From NCBI RefSeq assembly GCF_010501065.1, contig NZ_QVMM01000012.1, positions 43,018-107,017 on the forward strand: a stretch of 64,000 bases of DNA. The letters are read 5' to 3'. The notes under the pieces are model-generated. The model was not told the origin of the DNA. It made no database searches and saw only the letters and a list, made by a program, of their open reading frames with translations. Source of the stretch: Dysgonomonas sp. 216 (GTDB lineage: Bacteria > Bacteroidota > Bacteroidia > Bacteroidales > Dysgonomonadaceae). Below are positions 8,921 to 17,745 of this stretch, one piece after another. The translations under genes and the position numbers were made by a program. Position 1 is the first letter of the stretch, and each line of letters opens with the position of its first letter.

Positions 8921-9337
8921 CTAACGGCTTGCGCGAAGTTCGTTAACGAACATAAATACTTCATCTTTTAACTGGTCGGGTATAGATATATTCCGCAATT
9001 GTAAACTACGTACCCAGCGAGGCTTGTCTTCGTCATACATCGAGTATAGTACCGACCGAAACTCTTCTACATCTTTCTCGGAATAACGATCCGAACTTAA
9101 TCCTTTGTAGGCATCCAGTTCTTCGTCGTCAAAATATTCTATTTCTTCAGAAAATGCGCTCAGGAGGCTGTCTTTTTCGCATGTAGCATGTTTTCCACAA
9201 CATTCGCCATCCACAGGATCACTTTCAATTTCTTCAAGTTTTTCGGTATTTCCTCTTTTTACCTGCATTGTATTCCAAATAAAAAGAGATAAAACAAAGA
9301 AAAAAATTAGTCCTAAAAAGATAAAAAGTATTTCCAT
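8921..9337 (-). CDS. Small acidic membrane protein with a CCGxHxxC motif, function unknown
   Basis: I do not recognise a characterised family. The 138-residue protein has one N-terminal transmembrane helix (ILFIFLGLIFFFVLSLFIW), then a soluble acidic part with EIEYFDDEELDAY. Residues of about 45-60 contain DGECCGKHATCEKDSLL, a compact cluster of three Cys and one His able to bind a metal. It sits between aroA and a metal-type ABC permease with gaps of 27 and 13 nt, so it is co-transcribed with both. A role in metal handling for the permease is a reasonable inference, not shown. The soluble domain probably faces the cytoplasm. Confidence 0.7.
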   Translation of the reverse strand: MEILFIFLGLIFFFVLSLFIWNTMQVKRGNTEKLEEIESDPVDGECCGKHATCEKDSLLSAFSEEIEYFDDEELDAYKGLSSDRYSEKDVEEFRSVLYSMYDEDKPRWVRSLQLRNISIPDQLKDEVFMFVNELRASR

Positions 9338-9364
9338 GAGGCTTATTCCGGTTTATATGCGGTT

Positions 9365-10591
9365 CTAATCAATTTCGGTTATTGTAAAGCCCGATTTCTT
9401 TAAATCGGCCCAATACTGAGGGTATGACTTTGTTACCACTCCGGGGTTATTTATAATAATATTATTGCGTTTTATAGAAGCCGGAGCAAAAGCCATTGCC
9501 ATGCGATGATCTTCATAAGTATCAATTGCTGCATCTGTTTGCGATTCGATGCGTTCGCCATTCCACTCCAAAATACTATTTTCGCTATCGGTTATTATAT
9601 AACCCAATTTTTTCATTTCAGCTTTCAAAGCTTCTATGCGGTCGGTTTCTTTTATCTTAAGGCTTTGCAGGCCTGTAAACATAAACGGAACATTCATCAA
9701 GCAACAAGTGACAACAAAAGTTTGAGCCAAATCGGGTTCGTTCACAAAATTGTGAAACATTTTTTTAGTCACCCTGCTTGTTTTCCTTAAAATAACACCT
9801 TTATCGGTATACTCTGTGCTTACGCCCAAATCGATGAATAATTCCGCAACTTTCGAATCCCCTTGTCCGCTATCGCTGTTCAGCCCCAATAATTCAACTT
9901 CGGCATCATTGCTTAGTGCTACCATCTCGTACCAATACGAAGCTGCCGACCAATCGGACTCTACACTATAATGTACGGGTTTATATTCTTCTCGGTATAT
10001 TTTTATAGTATTTTCATCCCAATGAGCTTTTACCCCAAATTCAGACATCATTCTCAGGGTAAGCTTTATATAAGGAATGGATATAACATTACCTTCAAGA
10101 TGGATGGTTAATCCCCTTTCCATAGTAGGGGCTATCATCAATAAAGCCGATATAAATTGAGAACTAACACTTCCCGAAAGATATATTTCACCTCCGGTAA
10201 GTACACTTCCCCGTATTTTCAACGGAGGGCAACCGTGTTTTCCCAAATACTCGATATGTGCTCCCAGCGAGTTAAGCGCATCAACTAATATATTAATCGG
10301 ACGCTCCTGCATACGTTCTGTGCCGGTTATTATCCATTCGCCCGGTAATCTCGATAAAAAAGCTGTAAGAAAACGCATTGATGTTCCGGCGGCTTTTACA
10401 TCAAACAGATTATCTTCTGCATTAAAAGCCTCTACCATTACTCTGGTATCGTCACAGTCCGATAAGTTGTCTATTTCGTACGGACTTAAACTTAGTGCAT
10501 TAATAATTAATGCTCTGTTACTGATGCTTTTCGATGCAGGTAACTTTATGGCAGAATGAATATTCTCCGGAGCATTTACTTTATATTTCAT
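9365..10591 (-). CDS. aroA: 3-phosphoshikimate 1-carboxyvinyltransferase (EPSP synthase)
   Basis: The enzyme joins phosphoenolpyruvate and shikimate 3-phosphate in the chorismate pathway. The 408-residue protein has the two-domain EPSP fold signatures: KLPASKSISNRALI at the N-terminus, AGTSMRFLTAFLS for the phosphate-binding region, and DRIEALKAEMKKLG and YEDHRMAMAFAP near the C-terminus. It is slightly shorter than the E. coli enzyme (427), as is usual for Bacteroidota. It is the first gene of a three-gene unit with the CCGxHxxC protein and the metal permease. A TAACTTTG -7 box lies at 10621-10614, 23 nt before the start codon. Confidence 0.93.
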   Translation of the reverse strand: MKYKVNAPENIHSAIKLPASKSISNRALIINALSLSPYEIDNLSDCDDTRVMVEAFNAEDNLFDVKAAGTSMRFLTAFLSRLPGEWIITGTERMQERPINILVDALNSLGAHIEYLGKHGCPPLKIRGSVLTGGEIYLSGSVSSQFISALLMIAPTMERGLTIHLEGNVISIPYIKLTLRMMSEFGVKAHWDENTIKIYREEYKPVHYSVESDWSAASYWYEMVALSNDAEVELLGLNSDSGQGDSKVAELFIDLGVSTEYTDKGVILRKTSRVTKKMFHNFVNEPDLAQTFVVTCCLMNVPFMFTGLQSLKIKETDRIEALKAEMKKLGYIITDSENSILEWNGERIESQTDAAIDTYEDHRMAMAFAPASIKRNNIIINNPGVVTKSYPQYWADLKKSGFTITEID

Positions 10592-10613
10592 TATTGGTTC
10601 GTTTTTACAGCCC

Positions 10614-10621
10614 CAAAGTTA
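10614..10621 (-). promoter_or_regulatory. -7 box (TAACTTTG) of the aroA operon
   Basis: The minus strand reads TAACTTTG, matching TAnnTTTG, close to the aroA start. No TTTG at the -33 spacing was found, so support is partial. Confidence 0.45.
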
Positions 10622-10975
10622 CTAAAAACAAGCGAAACGATAAGGCCTTAAACAAAGATTATGAATTTATCGAATACGTGTTAATTTGCAACATAAGATG
10701 TATATATTTATGTCAGATTTTAGTGTAGAAAACGTATCTCTCGAAATTTATTCCGAACCTACCAACCTCCTTCTTCAAGAAAGCTTTCTCATCAAGAACG
10801 ATATTTGCCTAAAATAGAACTTTTTTTAGCATCTACTTAGGTCTAAACCTGATATTATTCTGCGAAAGTGAGCTTTTATTTTCCTGTCAAAAGGTTAAAA
10901 AAAGCTAAACAAGCAAGATGTGAACTTTAATGGTGTGTTGATAATCAGATTTTTATAAAAATACGCATTATATAA
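10622..10975. other. Intergenic spacer between divergent aroA and PspC genes
   Basis: About 350 nt of AT-rich sequence between divergent transcription units. I see no convincing reading frame, RNA gene or hairpin here; the regulatory signals lie at its two ends. Confidence 0.5.
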
Positions 10976-11004
10976 AATAGTACTATGTATTGCATGGTAC
11001 TATT
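10976..11004. promoter_or_regulatory. 12-bp inverted repeat over the -33 region of the PspC/PadR operon (candidate PadR operator)
   Basis: The arms AATAGTACTATG (10976-10987) and CATGGTACTATT (10993-11004) are reverse complements with one mismatch, around a 5-nt centre TATTG. The -33-like ATTG (10989-10992) lies in that centre, 21 nt before the -7 box TATATTTG at 11014. A protein bound here would block the promoter. The second gene of the operon encodes a PadR repressor, a family that commonly binds inverted repeats in its own promoter, so autoregulation is the simplest reading (inference). Confidence 0.65.
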
Positions 11005-11013
11005 AATTATTTA

Positions 11014-11021
11014 TATATTTG
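11014..11021 (+). promoter_or_regulatory. -7 box (TATATTTG) of the PspC/PadR operon
   Basis: TATATTTG fits TAnnTTTG. With ATTG at 10989-10992 the spacing is 21 nt. The predicted start gives a leader of about 40 nt before the ATG at 11066. Confidence 0.65.
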
Positions 11022-11065
11022 CATTACAAACAACATTGTATTATAGAATAGTAAAGATATAGATT

Positions 11066-11638
11066 ATGAAAAAAGTTGTTGAAGTCAGTATTGGTGGCAT
11101 CAGTTTTACAATGGAAGACGATGCTTATTACAAGCTAAAGAATTACCTGAATCGTTTTGAATCGAGCATTGAAGATAAAAACGAAGTAAAGGAGGTTATG
11201 GAAGATGTTGAAGCCCGTGTTGCCGAAATATTTTTGAAGGAGAAAAAATATCAGAATCAGGTAATAGATGTAAAAATAGTTGACATCGTTATTTCACACA
11301 TGGGAGAAATAGATACGGAGAGTCAAACTAAAAAAACATCGGACACAGAACAATCTGATGATTTTGGGGCTAAAAACTCAAAAAAATTGTACCGAAATCC
11401 TGACGACAAAAAAATAGCAGGAGTATGCAGTGGTTTATCCGTGTTCTTTGGTTTAGATGTAACCATCATTCGAATAATATTTTTAGTGGCATTAATTTGT
11501 TACGGATCTACCCTCATTATATACATTGTATTATGGCTCGCCACAAATGAGGCACTGTCTATTCCTCAAAAATTGGAAATGCGGGGAATCCCTGTTACTG
11601 CCGAGAATATTCGTAAATACACAGCAAACCGTAAATAA
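11066..11638 (+). CDS. PspC domain membrane protein (short paralogue)
   Basis: This 190-residue protein has two parts. Residues 1-90 form an alpha/beta module (VEVSIGGISFTMEDDAYYKL, EDVEARVAEIFLKE) that is repeated in the second PspC gene of this operon. Residues of about 105-165 form a PspC domain (LYRNPDDKKIAGVCSGLSVFF) with hydrophobic segments, ending in the IVLWLA stretch typical of the family. It is the first gene of a PspC-PadR-PspC operon, 12 nt before padR. PspC proteins sense or respond to envelope stress in the phage-shock system. No pspA is present in the window, so the Bacteroidota version may work differently. Confidence 0.85.
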   Translation: MKKVVEVSIGGISFTMEDDAYYKLKNYLNRFESSIEDKNEVKEVMEDVEARVAEIFLKEKKYQNQVIDVKIVDIVISHMGEIDTESQTKKTSDTEQSDDFGAKNSKKLYRNPDDKKIAGVCSGLSVFFGLDVTIIRIIFLVALICYGSTLIIYIVLWLATNEALSIPQKLEMRGIPVTAENIRKYTANRK

Positions 11639-11650
11639 AAAAGTAAGATT

Positions 11651-11986
11651 ATGGAAGTTATAAATGTTGATAATATAAAAGCACAAATGCGAAAAGGAAT
11701 ACTCGAATATTGTATTCTAAGCATTTTATCGAAAGGCGACGCCTATGTGTCGTCAATCATCAGCGAGCTGAAAGATTCGGAGATGATTGTTGTGGAAGGA
11801 ACTCTTTATCCACTGCTTACCCGTCAAAAAAATCAGGGTTTATTAAGCTACAGGTGGGAAGAATCGACGCAAGGGCCTCCACGTAAATACTATTCGATAA
11901 CGGACAAAGGGAATGCCGTTTTGGCCGAATTGGACATTGTTTGGAACGACTTGGTAAGGGTTATAGAAAATATACGAAACAAATAA
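11651..11986 (+). CDS. PadR family transcriptional regulator
   Basis: The 111-residue protein is a compact PadR winged helix: MRKGILEYCILSILSKGDAY, VVEGTLYPLLTRQKNQGLL and PRKYYSITDKG are the canonical helix, recognition and wing segments. It lacks a long C-terminal effector domain, placing it in the short PadR class. It lies between two PspC genes with 12-nt gaps on each side, so it is co-expressed with its likely targets. It probably represses the operon by binding the inverted repeat at 10976-11004. The inducing signal is unknown; envelope stress relayed by the PspC proteins is a guess. Confidence 0.88.
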   Translation: MEVINVDNIKAQMRKGILEYCILSILSKGDAYVSSIISELKDSEMIVVEGTLYPLLTRQKNQGLLSYRWEESTQGPPRKYYSITDKGNAVLAELDIVWNDLVRVIENIRNK

Positions 11987-11998
11987 AAAAAGAAAGCC

Positions 11999-13405
11999 AT
12001 GAAACCTACCATAAAAGTAAGTATAGGAAGTTATGCTTTCAATCTGGAAGAATCAGCTTTCGATATAACAGATAATTATCTTAAAACACTAAAGCAACAC
12101 TTTGCCCAAAATGCCGAAGGAAACGAGATTATATCGGATGTAGAAGTACGTATTGCCGAATTGTTCAGAATGCAAATGGCTAACGAATATGCTACCATAA
12201 CCGAAGACGATGCCAAAACGGTGATTCAAACAATTGGTAGCCCCGCCGATTTTGGCGACGAAAGCAATAGCAGTATTGCAAAGGAAGAGCCGAATACCAT
12301 CAAGAAAAAATTGTTCCGCGATGCTGATAATGCAATTCTAGGAGGTGTATGTAGTGGCCTTGGACATTTTTTCAATATCGACCCTGTCCTTATCAGAATA
12401 CTCTTTGTTACTGTTCTGTTTATTATCGGGGTTATGCCTTTTGGTGGTTCGGCATTTTTTGTAGTACTCATATATCTGGTTTTATGGATAGCAATGCCTA
12501 AAGCCCGTAGCTTCGCTCAAAAACTGGAAATGACAGGAACAAAAACATCCTTATACGATATAGAAAACCGGAACATACAGAGTCCAAAACCACAAGGATC
12601 GAGATTGCTGAAAGTGTTAAAAATAATCTGTGGTGTTTTTATGGGCATAATTGGCGTTACAATAACCATATCGATTATCGCCATTATAAGCCTGTTTCTT
12701 GGTGCTTTTTATTCAAAAGGGGGTGCCCCCGATCTTATTTCGTGCCTCGAGGCTATCGGAGTAGATTCGTGGAATCAGCGGATAGCTTTAATAATGGTAA
12801 TTTGCTTACCTCTGATAGGGCTACTTTATATTACTATAAAGCTGTTATTCACAAAACGGTTTGGCCGCGCCGATTGGGTTATATCCCTTATCGCATTCAT
12901 CATATGGATCGGAGCCGGATGTTACGTAGGAGGCTTTGCATTTTCTTTGGGGCAGGAATACAGACGAAACTATGAGGTTACAGAAAACATTCAGCCAAAT
13001 ACAATGTCTGACAAGTTATATATAAAACTTGATAATAGTTTAGCCGACGCCAGCCCTGTTTCGGGGCATAACCCTATTTATTATCTGAAGGATAATACCG
13101 ATAATTATTCATTTTTTATAATACCTAAAATAAGAGTGCAAAAAGACACTACACTAACTTCTTTTAAAATTGCTTTGGAAAAAAAGGCATACGATAAAAC
13201 AAGGGGTGCAGCACGAAGAAGATCGGAAATCATAAATCTGGATTATACCCTTAACGACTCGCTGTTAGTAATATGCCCTAAATTATATAACAAAAACAAC
13301 TTGTGGGACAGAACTTCGTATCGCCTTGTAATATCCGTTCCTTCCGGAAAGGATGTAGATATAGACGATTATTTATGCCCAAATAATTGGAACAACCCCG
13401 ACTAA
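11999..13405 (+). CDS. PspC domain membrane protein (long paralogue)
   Basis: The 468-residue protein repeats the architecture of the first gene: an N-terminal module (IKVSIGSYAFNLEESAFDI, DVEVRIAELFRMQ) and a PspC domain at about 98-165 (LFRDADNAILGGVCSGLGHFF). About three further transmembrane helices follow between residues 200 and 320, then a C-terminal domain of about 150 residues (TMSDKLYIKLDNSL onward) that is predicted extracytoplasmic. The shared N-terminal module suggests duplication within the operon, with the long copy gaining a sensor or scaffold part. It is the last gene; the next gene downstream is convergent. The C-terminal domain resembles other Bacteroidota PspC tails, but I know no function for it. 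Confidence 0.83.
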   Translation: MKPTIKVSIGSYAFNLEESAFDITDNYLKTLKQHFAQNAEGNEIISDVEVRIAELFRMQMANEYATITEDDAKTVIQTIGSPADFGDESNSSIAKEEPNTIKKKLFRDADNAILGGVCSGLGHFFNIDPVLIRILFVTVLFIIGVMPFGGSAFFVVLIYLVLWIAMPKARSFAQKLEMTGTKTSLYDIENRNIQSPKPQGSRLLKVLKIICGVFMGIIGVTITISIIAIISLFLGAFYSKGGAPDLISCLEAIGVDSWNQRIALIMVICLPLIGLLYITIKLLFTKRFGRADWVISLIAFIIWIGAGCYVGGFAFSLGQEYRRNYEVTENIQPNTMSDKLYIKLDNSLADASPVSGHNPIYYLKDNTDNYSFFIIPKIRVQKDTTLTSFKIALEKKAYDKTRGAARRRSEIINLDYTLNDSLLVICPKLYNKNNLWDRTSYRLVISVPSGKDVDIDDYLCPNNWNNPD

Positions 13406-13596
13406 TTGTAACAATATCTAACTATACACGTCTTATGTTTATATAGAGACTGAAATAAATGCTTTAATAATTTAGAAACGACACACACAACTCTAGCATT
13501 TCAAATAAACTCAATTTTTTTAAATTAGATTTAGAATTCTTATCCAAGACGGGGGTAGTTGCGAAACTGGTTCCGTCTATTTCTATGTCCCTGTTA

Positions 13597-14490
13597 CTAC
13601 AAATTCTTTCCTTGGGTAAACTCTCTGTATTTTATCGGGGTAGTACCCGTTCTTCGTTTAAAGGTTGTGCAAAAATAATCGGAATTGTCGAATCCTATTT
13701 CAAATGCTATTTCCTGACTGGTAAGCATGGTGTTTGTCAGAAGTTCTTTGCTTTTCTGAATTTTCAGCTCCTGAATGTACTGAGCGGGCGAGAACCCCGT
13801 ATATTGCTTAAATATTCGTCTGAACCACGAATAACTCATATTCACGCGGTTAGCAACCTCTTCGGGCGAGATGTTGTTTTTAAAGTTTTCGAGCATAATA
13901 ACTTTGGCCTTATTTATTTGATTGATAACTTTCATCTCGTTAAAAACCGAACGTTTGTCCTGCACATATGCATAACCCAGCAGATGATTAACAATGCCTG
14001 CCAGCATTTGCTGAAAGCCCGACTCCTGCGCTTGCGCCGTATCGATAGCCTGTTTGTAAAGCTGCACTATTTCTTCGCTGATGCCAACATTAAAAACGGG
14101 TTTTTGTCTACTGAAAAAACCATTCAATATACGATTGTCGATATTAATTCCGTTAAAGCCGATCCAATACTCGGCCCACCCCGTTTGGTTATCTGGTTTA
14201 TAATTATGCCATTCGCCCGGAAATAACAGAAACATATTACCTTCTTTCACTGTTATGCTCTTCTGGCTTTCCGACACAAAAGATCCTTTCCCCTGAGTTA
14301 TATAAAGCAGCTGATATTCCTCTAGTATCCGTCCTTTTTCGGTTGAGAATAAATAGCGTGTCGGATGGTTTTGCGGAGGATACGATGACCCCGAACTGAT
14401 ATGCTGATAACCCACTGTATTCACAGTCAATCCCCACAAGGCATCTTGCTCGTTTGCTATCAAATATTTTATATGAATCGATTCTTTCAT
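13597..14490 (-). CDS. AraC family transcriptional regulator
   Basis: The 297-residue protein has an N-terminal cupin-like effector domain (residues of about 20-165; YQLLYITQGKGSFVSES, LLFPGEWHNYKP) and a C-terminal double helix-turn-helix (residues of about 195-292). The latter is marked by SPEEVANRVNMSYSWFRRIF and TSQEIAFEIGFDNSDYFCTTF. This architecture is usual for regulators of carbohydrate use in Bacteroidota. The flanking genes are a PspC gene (convergent) and an unrelated lipoprotein gene, so its target is not evident. It could control a distant locus; the rhamnose operon 12 kb away has no regulator of its own, but nothing in the sequence links them. A CTGACA element lies 113 nt upstream. 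Confidence 0.88.
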   Translation of the reverse strand: MKESIHIKYLIANEQDALWGLTVNTVGYQHISSGSSYPPQNHPTRYLFSTEKGRILEEYQLLYITQGKGSFVSESQKSITVKEGNMFLLFPGEWHNYKPDNQTGWAEYWIGFNGINIDNRILNGFFSRQKPVFNVGISEEIVQLYKQAIDTAQAQESGFQQMLAGIVNHLLGYAYVQDKRSVFNEMKVINQINKAKVIMLENFKNNISPEEVANRVNMSYSWFRRIFKQYTGFSPAQYIQELKIQKSKELLTNTMLTSQEIAFEIGFDNSDYFCTTFKRRTGTTPIKYREFTQGKNL

Positions 14491-14602
14491 TTTTTCAAGA
14501 GACTCTTATTGTTTTTACCGGCTTTCAGGCAAACTATACAATCCTATCTGAATAGAATTAATAGCCCGACAAAACATCTTTAGTACAGTATATTTACAAA
14601 AC

Positions 14603-14639
14603 CTGACAATTCTGACATATTTTGCACTAATTTTTGCAC
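14603..14639 (-). repeat. CTGACA direct-repeat element, copy 4, with an adjoining TTTGCAC direct repeat
   Basis: CTGACA at 14603-14608 and 14612-14617 (9-bp period) is followed by TTTGCAC at 14621-14627 and 14633-14639 (12-bp period). Two stacked direct repeats of different period suggest a compound protein site. It lies upstream of the AraC gene, in a 333-nt intergenic region that otherwise holds only the terminator at 14776-14804. Confidence 0.6.
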
Positions 14640-14775
14640 ACTCGTAACTTGTCTGTTTGTATCTCGTAAACTATACTACATTATAGATAAATATTTAGTA
14701 CAATAAATAAGATATGGGCAAAAATAATGAATTGAATACAATAACATTACAATTCAACATTTTTTTACCAAATAA

Positions 14776-14804
14776 AAATACCCGCCTAAAACAGGCGGGT
14801 ATTT
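14776..14804 (-). terminator. Rho-independent terminator after the YfaP-like lipoprotein gene
   Basis: The arms AAATACCCGCCT (14776-14787) and AGGCGGGTATTT (14793-14804) pair perfectly over 12 bp with a 5-nt loop. On the minus strand the stem is followed by a T-rich run. It lies 20 nt past the stop codon at 14824. Confidence 0.85.
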
Positions 14805-14823
14805 CCTTAAACTTTAACTTAAT

Positions 14824-16023
14824 TTATTTTTTCGAAAAAAGTTTCTTCTTTACTTTCAACAACTGGGGATTAGGCATTTCTTTAGTTCTGTAGGTGCTTG
14901 TTTTTAAATCAACACCTTCATTTATATTAAATGTGCCTATCACAACATACTCTTCGGCAGTATCTTCTGCTTCTTCATCGTAGTAATTTCCATACAAATT
15001 GCTGGCATACTGCCCAACCTGCTTGTCCGAAATTTTCACATTTTGTCCTTTGTTATTTGCTGTAACAGAGTACTTAGCGCCATTTGCGTTTAGGAGACAT
15101 TTTGAATATAAGTTAACCGCAACCTTATATGTTCCTTTTATGGCTTTAGGGAAAAATATATTTTCATTGTTCACTTCGTCAATATCGCATCCTGCATTAG
15201 AATCTATATCTAAGAAACCATACACTGTATATTTATATTTTTCTGCAAATTCAGGAAGCTCTTTACCCAACACATCATCGTCGTCAATTTCGGCTTCATC
15301 CAAATAAGTATACAACAAGTCCCAATCGCTCTGATTGTTATAATCTAAATCTTTAGGATTGTTGTCAGTGTATTTTTTAACAAGATATATTAAAAAGTTA
15401 AAGTAAAATTCAGCTTCATTTATATTTTCATCTAAATAATATCGGTCTCCATAGTATATATGTCTTCCATCTGGAGTAAATACATGTAAATCTACATCAT
15501 CAAACTGATCCCACGAAAGAGACACTTGCAACTGCCCGGTTCCTACTTCAACAACGTTGATGACTTCGGAATTTGTGGCGCTGCTCACAACTCCGTCTAC
15601 AGTCTCAACGCTTAAGTTAAGGACAAAATCTTCGACTTTTATGTTTTGTATAACGTTAATAACTACTTCATACTCATACCCCGAAGTCGAAGAATTTTTA
15701 GGAGTTGCATCGGCAGTCAATTCGTATTTATAATACCCTTTCACTCCCTTAACTCCTATATTCGCGTTTTTAAGAGGTTCATCAGAAACTAAAGTGACAA
15801 TAGCCGAACCTCCGTTTATAACATTTCGGTTTACACTTAACGAAGTAAGTATATCTTCCGATCCGGAAGGTAAAGCTGCATCGACAAACGAAGCGTCTTC
15901 AATTGTGAAATAGCTGCCTTCAATCGCATTCTTCGATTCGCCGTCATCGTCGTTACATGCAATAAATCCTGATACAACAGTAATTGTTAGTACCATGCAA
16001 AAAAAGAATTTAATTTTTTTCAT
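14824..16023 (-). CDS. Putative lipoprotein with a YfaP/DUF2135-like domain
   Basis: The 399-residue protein has a lipoprotein signal with lipobox GFIAC (Cys23), followed by NDDDGES, a usual surface-lipoprotein linker in Bacteroidota. The stretch LQVSLSWDQFDDVDLHVFTP matches the pattern of YfaP/DUF2135-type beta domains (WD..DVDLHV..P.G), and an internal acidic segment (DEAEIDDDDV) breaks this domain. It starts 27 nt after the acyl-CoA ligase gene on the same strand and ends at a strong terminator, so it may be co-transcribed with that gene. Function unknown; a surface-exposed binding role is plausible. Confidence 0.6.
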   Translation of the reverse strand: MKKIKFFFCMVLTITVVSGFIACNDDDGESKNAIEGSYFTIEDASFVDAALPSGSEDILTSLSVNRNVINGGSAIVTLVSDEPLKNANIGVKGVKGYYKYELTADATPKNSSTSGYEYEVVINVIQNIKVEDFVLNLSVETVDGVVSSATNSEVINVVEVGTGQLQVSLSWDQFDDVDLHVFTPDGRHIYYGDRYYLDENINEAEFYFNFLIYLVKKYTDNNPKDLDYNNQSDWDLLYTYLDEAEIDDDDVLGKELPEFAEKYKYTVYGFLDIDSNAGCDIDEVNNENIFFPKAIKGTYKVAVNLYSKCLLNANGAKYSVTANNKGQNVKISDKQVGQYASNLYGNYYDEEAEDTAEEYVVIGTFNINEGVDLKTSTYRTKEMPNPQLLKVKKKLFSKK

Positions 16024-16050
16024 AATGTTTCAATTAAGTTAATATAATGC

Positions 16051-17703
16051 TTACAGAACCTCGATTCCCTGTTCGTTAAGCAATGTAAGTCCTATGTCTT
16101 TCAGTTTAAACTTTTGTATTTTTCCACTACCGGTCAAAGGATAAGAGTCTACGAAGAATATATATTTAGGTATCTTATGCCGTGCTATTTGCCCCCTGCA
16201 AAAATCTTTCACATCTTCGGGCTGAATATCAATGCCTTCTTGCAATATAATAAAAGCACCAACTTCTTCGCCATATTTATTTGAAGGTATTCCTACTACC
16301 TGCACATCTTTTACCCCGTTAAGATGATAAAGATATTCTTCAATCTCGCGTGGATAAATATTTTCACCACCCCTAATAATCATGTCTTTTATTCGCCCCG
16401 TAATCCGGTAATACCCGTTTTCATCTTTTATACCTAAATCGCCGGAGTGCAACCACCCGTCTTTATCTATCACTTCTTTGGTTGCCTGCGGGTTTTTATA
16501 ATACCCTTTCATAACCAGATATCCCCGACAACATATTTCTCCTTGTTCGCCAACCGCACATTCTTCACCTGTATCCGGATTAACAATCCGCACCTCGGTA
16601 AACGGATATTCTTTCCCTACTGTAGTACAGCGATTCTCGAACGAATCGTCTATTGTAGAATGAGTCATACCCGGCGACGACTCGGTTAACCCGTAAACAC
16701 TGGTTATGTGTGTTATATGCAATTTTTCGGTTACCTGCCTCATTAGTTCAATGGGGCATAAAGCACCTGCCATTATGCCTGTTCGTAAAGAACTGACATC
16801 GAACATCTCGAACATCGGATGATTAAGTTCGGCAATAAACATTGTAGGAACTCCATACAATGCCGTACAACGCTCTTTGTGCACCGAAGCCAGAACAACC
16901 AAGGGGTCGAAACGTTCGACCATAACCTGAGTTGAGCCATGCGTCAAACAGTTCATTGTTGCTAACGTTATGCCAAAACAGTGAAACAATGGAACGCATA
17001 TGCAAAGCTTATCTTCGGACGTAAAGTTCATGGCCTCGCCTGTAAAATAGCCATTATTTGCTATATTGTAATGCGTTAACATTACGCCTTTCGGAAAACC
17101 TGTTGTACCCGAAGTATATTGCATATTTACAACGTCGTGGCAGCTTACACGTTTTTTTGTTTCCAATAAAATATTATCTGCAATATTTTGCCCCAACAAT
17201 AGTATCTCGGCTGTATTATACATTCCCCTAAATTTTTCCTGTCCGATAAAGACTACATTTCTGAGATTTGGAAAACGTTTGCTTTTAAAATAACCCCGTT
17301 GCGAAGTTTTCAGTTCGGGAGCAATTTCGTAAACCATGTCAATATAGCTTCCATCAAACACACCTTCGGTAATGCATAAAATGTCGATATCGGCATCTTC
17401 AACAATGTATTCAAGCTCGTGCTGCTTGTAATTTGTATTTATAGTAACCAACACAGCACCTATTTTGGCACCTGCATACAGAAAAGTCAACCAATCGGGA
17501 ACATTTGTAGCCCATATTCCAACATGGCTGCCTTGTTTAACACCGATAGCCAACAAGCCTTTCGCCATGTTGTCGACACGCTCGTTAAACTGCTTCCATG
17601 TAAAGCGTAAATCTCTGTCCGAATAAACGATATATTCTTTATCGGGAGTTTTTTCAGCCCAATGTTCGAGCCATTGCCCAAGAGTTCGTTCCGATAATTG
17701 CAT
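16051..17703 (-). CDS. AMP-binding acyl-CoA synthetase/ligase
   Basis: The 550-residue protein is an ANL-superfamily adenylating enzyme. Visible motifs in order are [18 protein letters not shown] (ATP/phosphate loop), YGLTESSPG (adenine binding), GWLHSGDLG (core motif with Asp), [20 protein letters not shown] (hinge), and the C-terminal catalytic Lys in [10 protein letters not shown]. It activates a carboxylic acid to acyl-AMP and then acyl-CoA; sequence does not fix the chain length. It lies 42 nt after an XRE-cupin regulator gene. That pairing is common in Bacteroidota and suggests the regulator senses the substrate or product. Use of imported fatty or aromatic acids is possible. Confidence 0.88.
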   Translation of the reverse strand: MQLSERTLGQWLEHWAEKTPDKEYIVYSDRDLRFTWKQFNERVDNMAKGLLAIGVKQGSHVGIWATNVPDWLTFLYAGAKIGAVLVTINTNYKQHELEYIVEDADIDILCITEGVFDGSYIDMVYEIAPELKTSQRGYFKSKRFPNLRNVVFIGQEKFRGMYNTAEILLLGQNIADNILLETKKRVSCHDVVNMQYTSGTTGFPKGVMLTHYNIANNGYFTGEAMNFTSEDKLCICVPLFHCFGITLATMNCLTHGSTQVMVERFDPLVVLASVHKERCTALYGVPTMFIAELNHPMFEMFDVSSLRTGIMAGALCPIELMRQVTEKLHITHITSVYGLTESSPGMTHSTIDDSFENRCTTVGKEYPFTEVRIVNPDTGEECAVGEQGEICCRGYLVMKGYYKNPQATKEVIDKDGWLHSGDLGIKDENGYYRITGRIKDMIIRGGENIYPREIEEYLYHLNGVKDVQVVGIPSNKYGEEVGAFIILQEGIDIQPEDVKDFCRGQIARHKIPKYIFFVDSYPLTGSGKIQKFKLKDIGLTLLNEQGIEVL

Positions 17704-17745
17704 TTTGTTAGATGTTCAGGTTTTTATTTTCCAGATAATTTTTAT

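Noticed and set aside
13585..14226. A 213-codon plus-strand frame opposite the AraC gene
   Set aside because: Its residues are shadows of the AraC coding sequence; the AraC helix-turn-helix is unambiguous on the minus strand.
13597..14490. AraC gene as the regulator of the rhamnose operon
   Set aside because: The two loci are 12 kb apart with no shared site found. Only the family is compatible.
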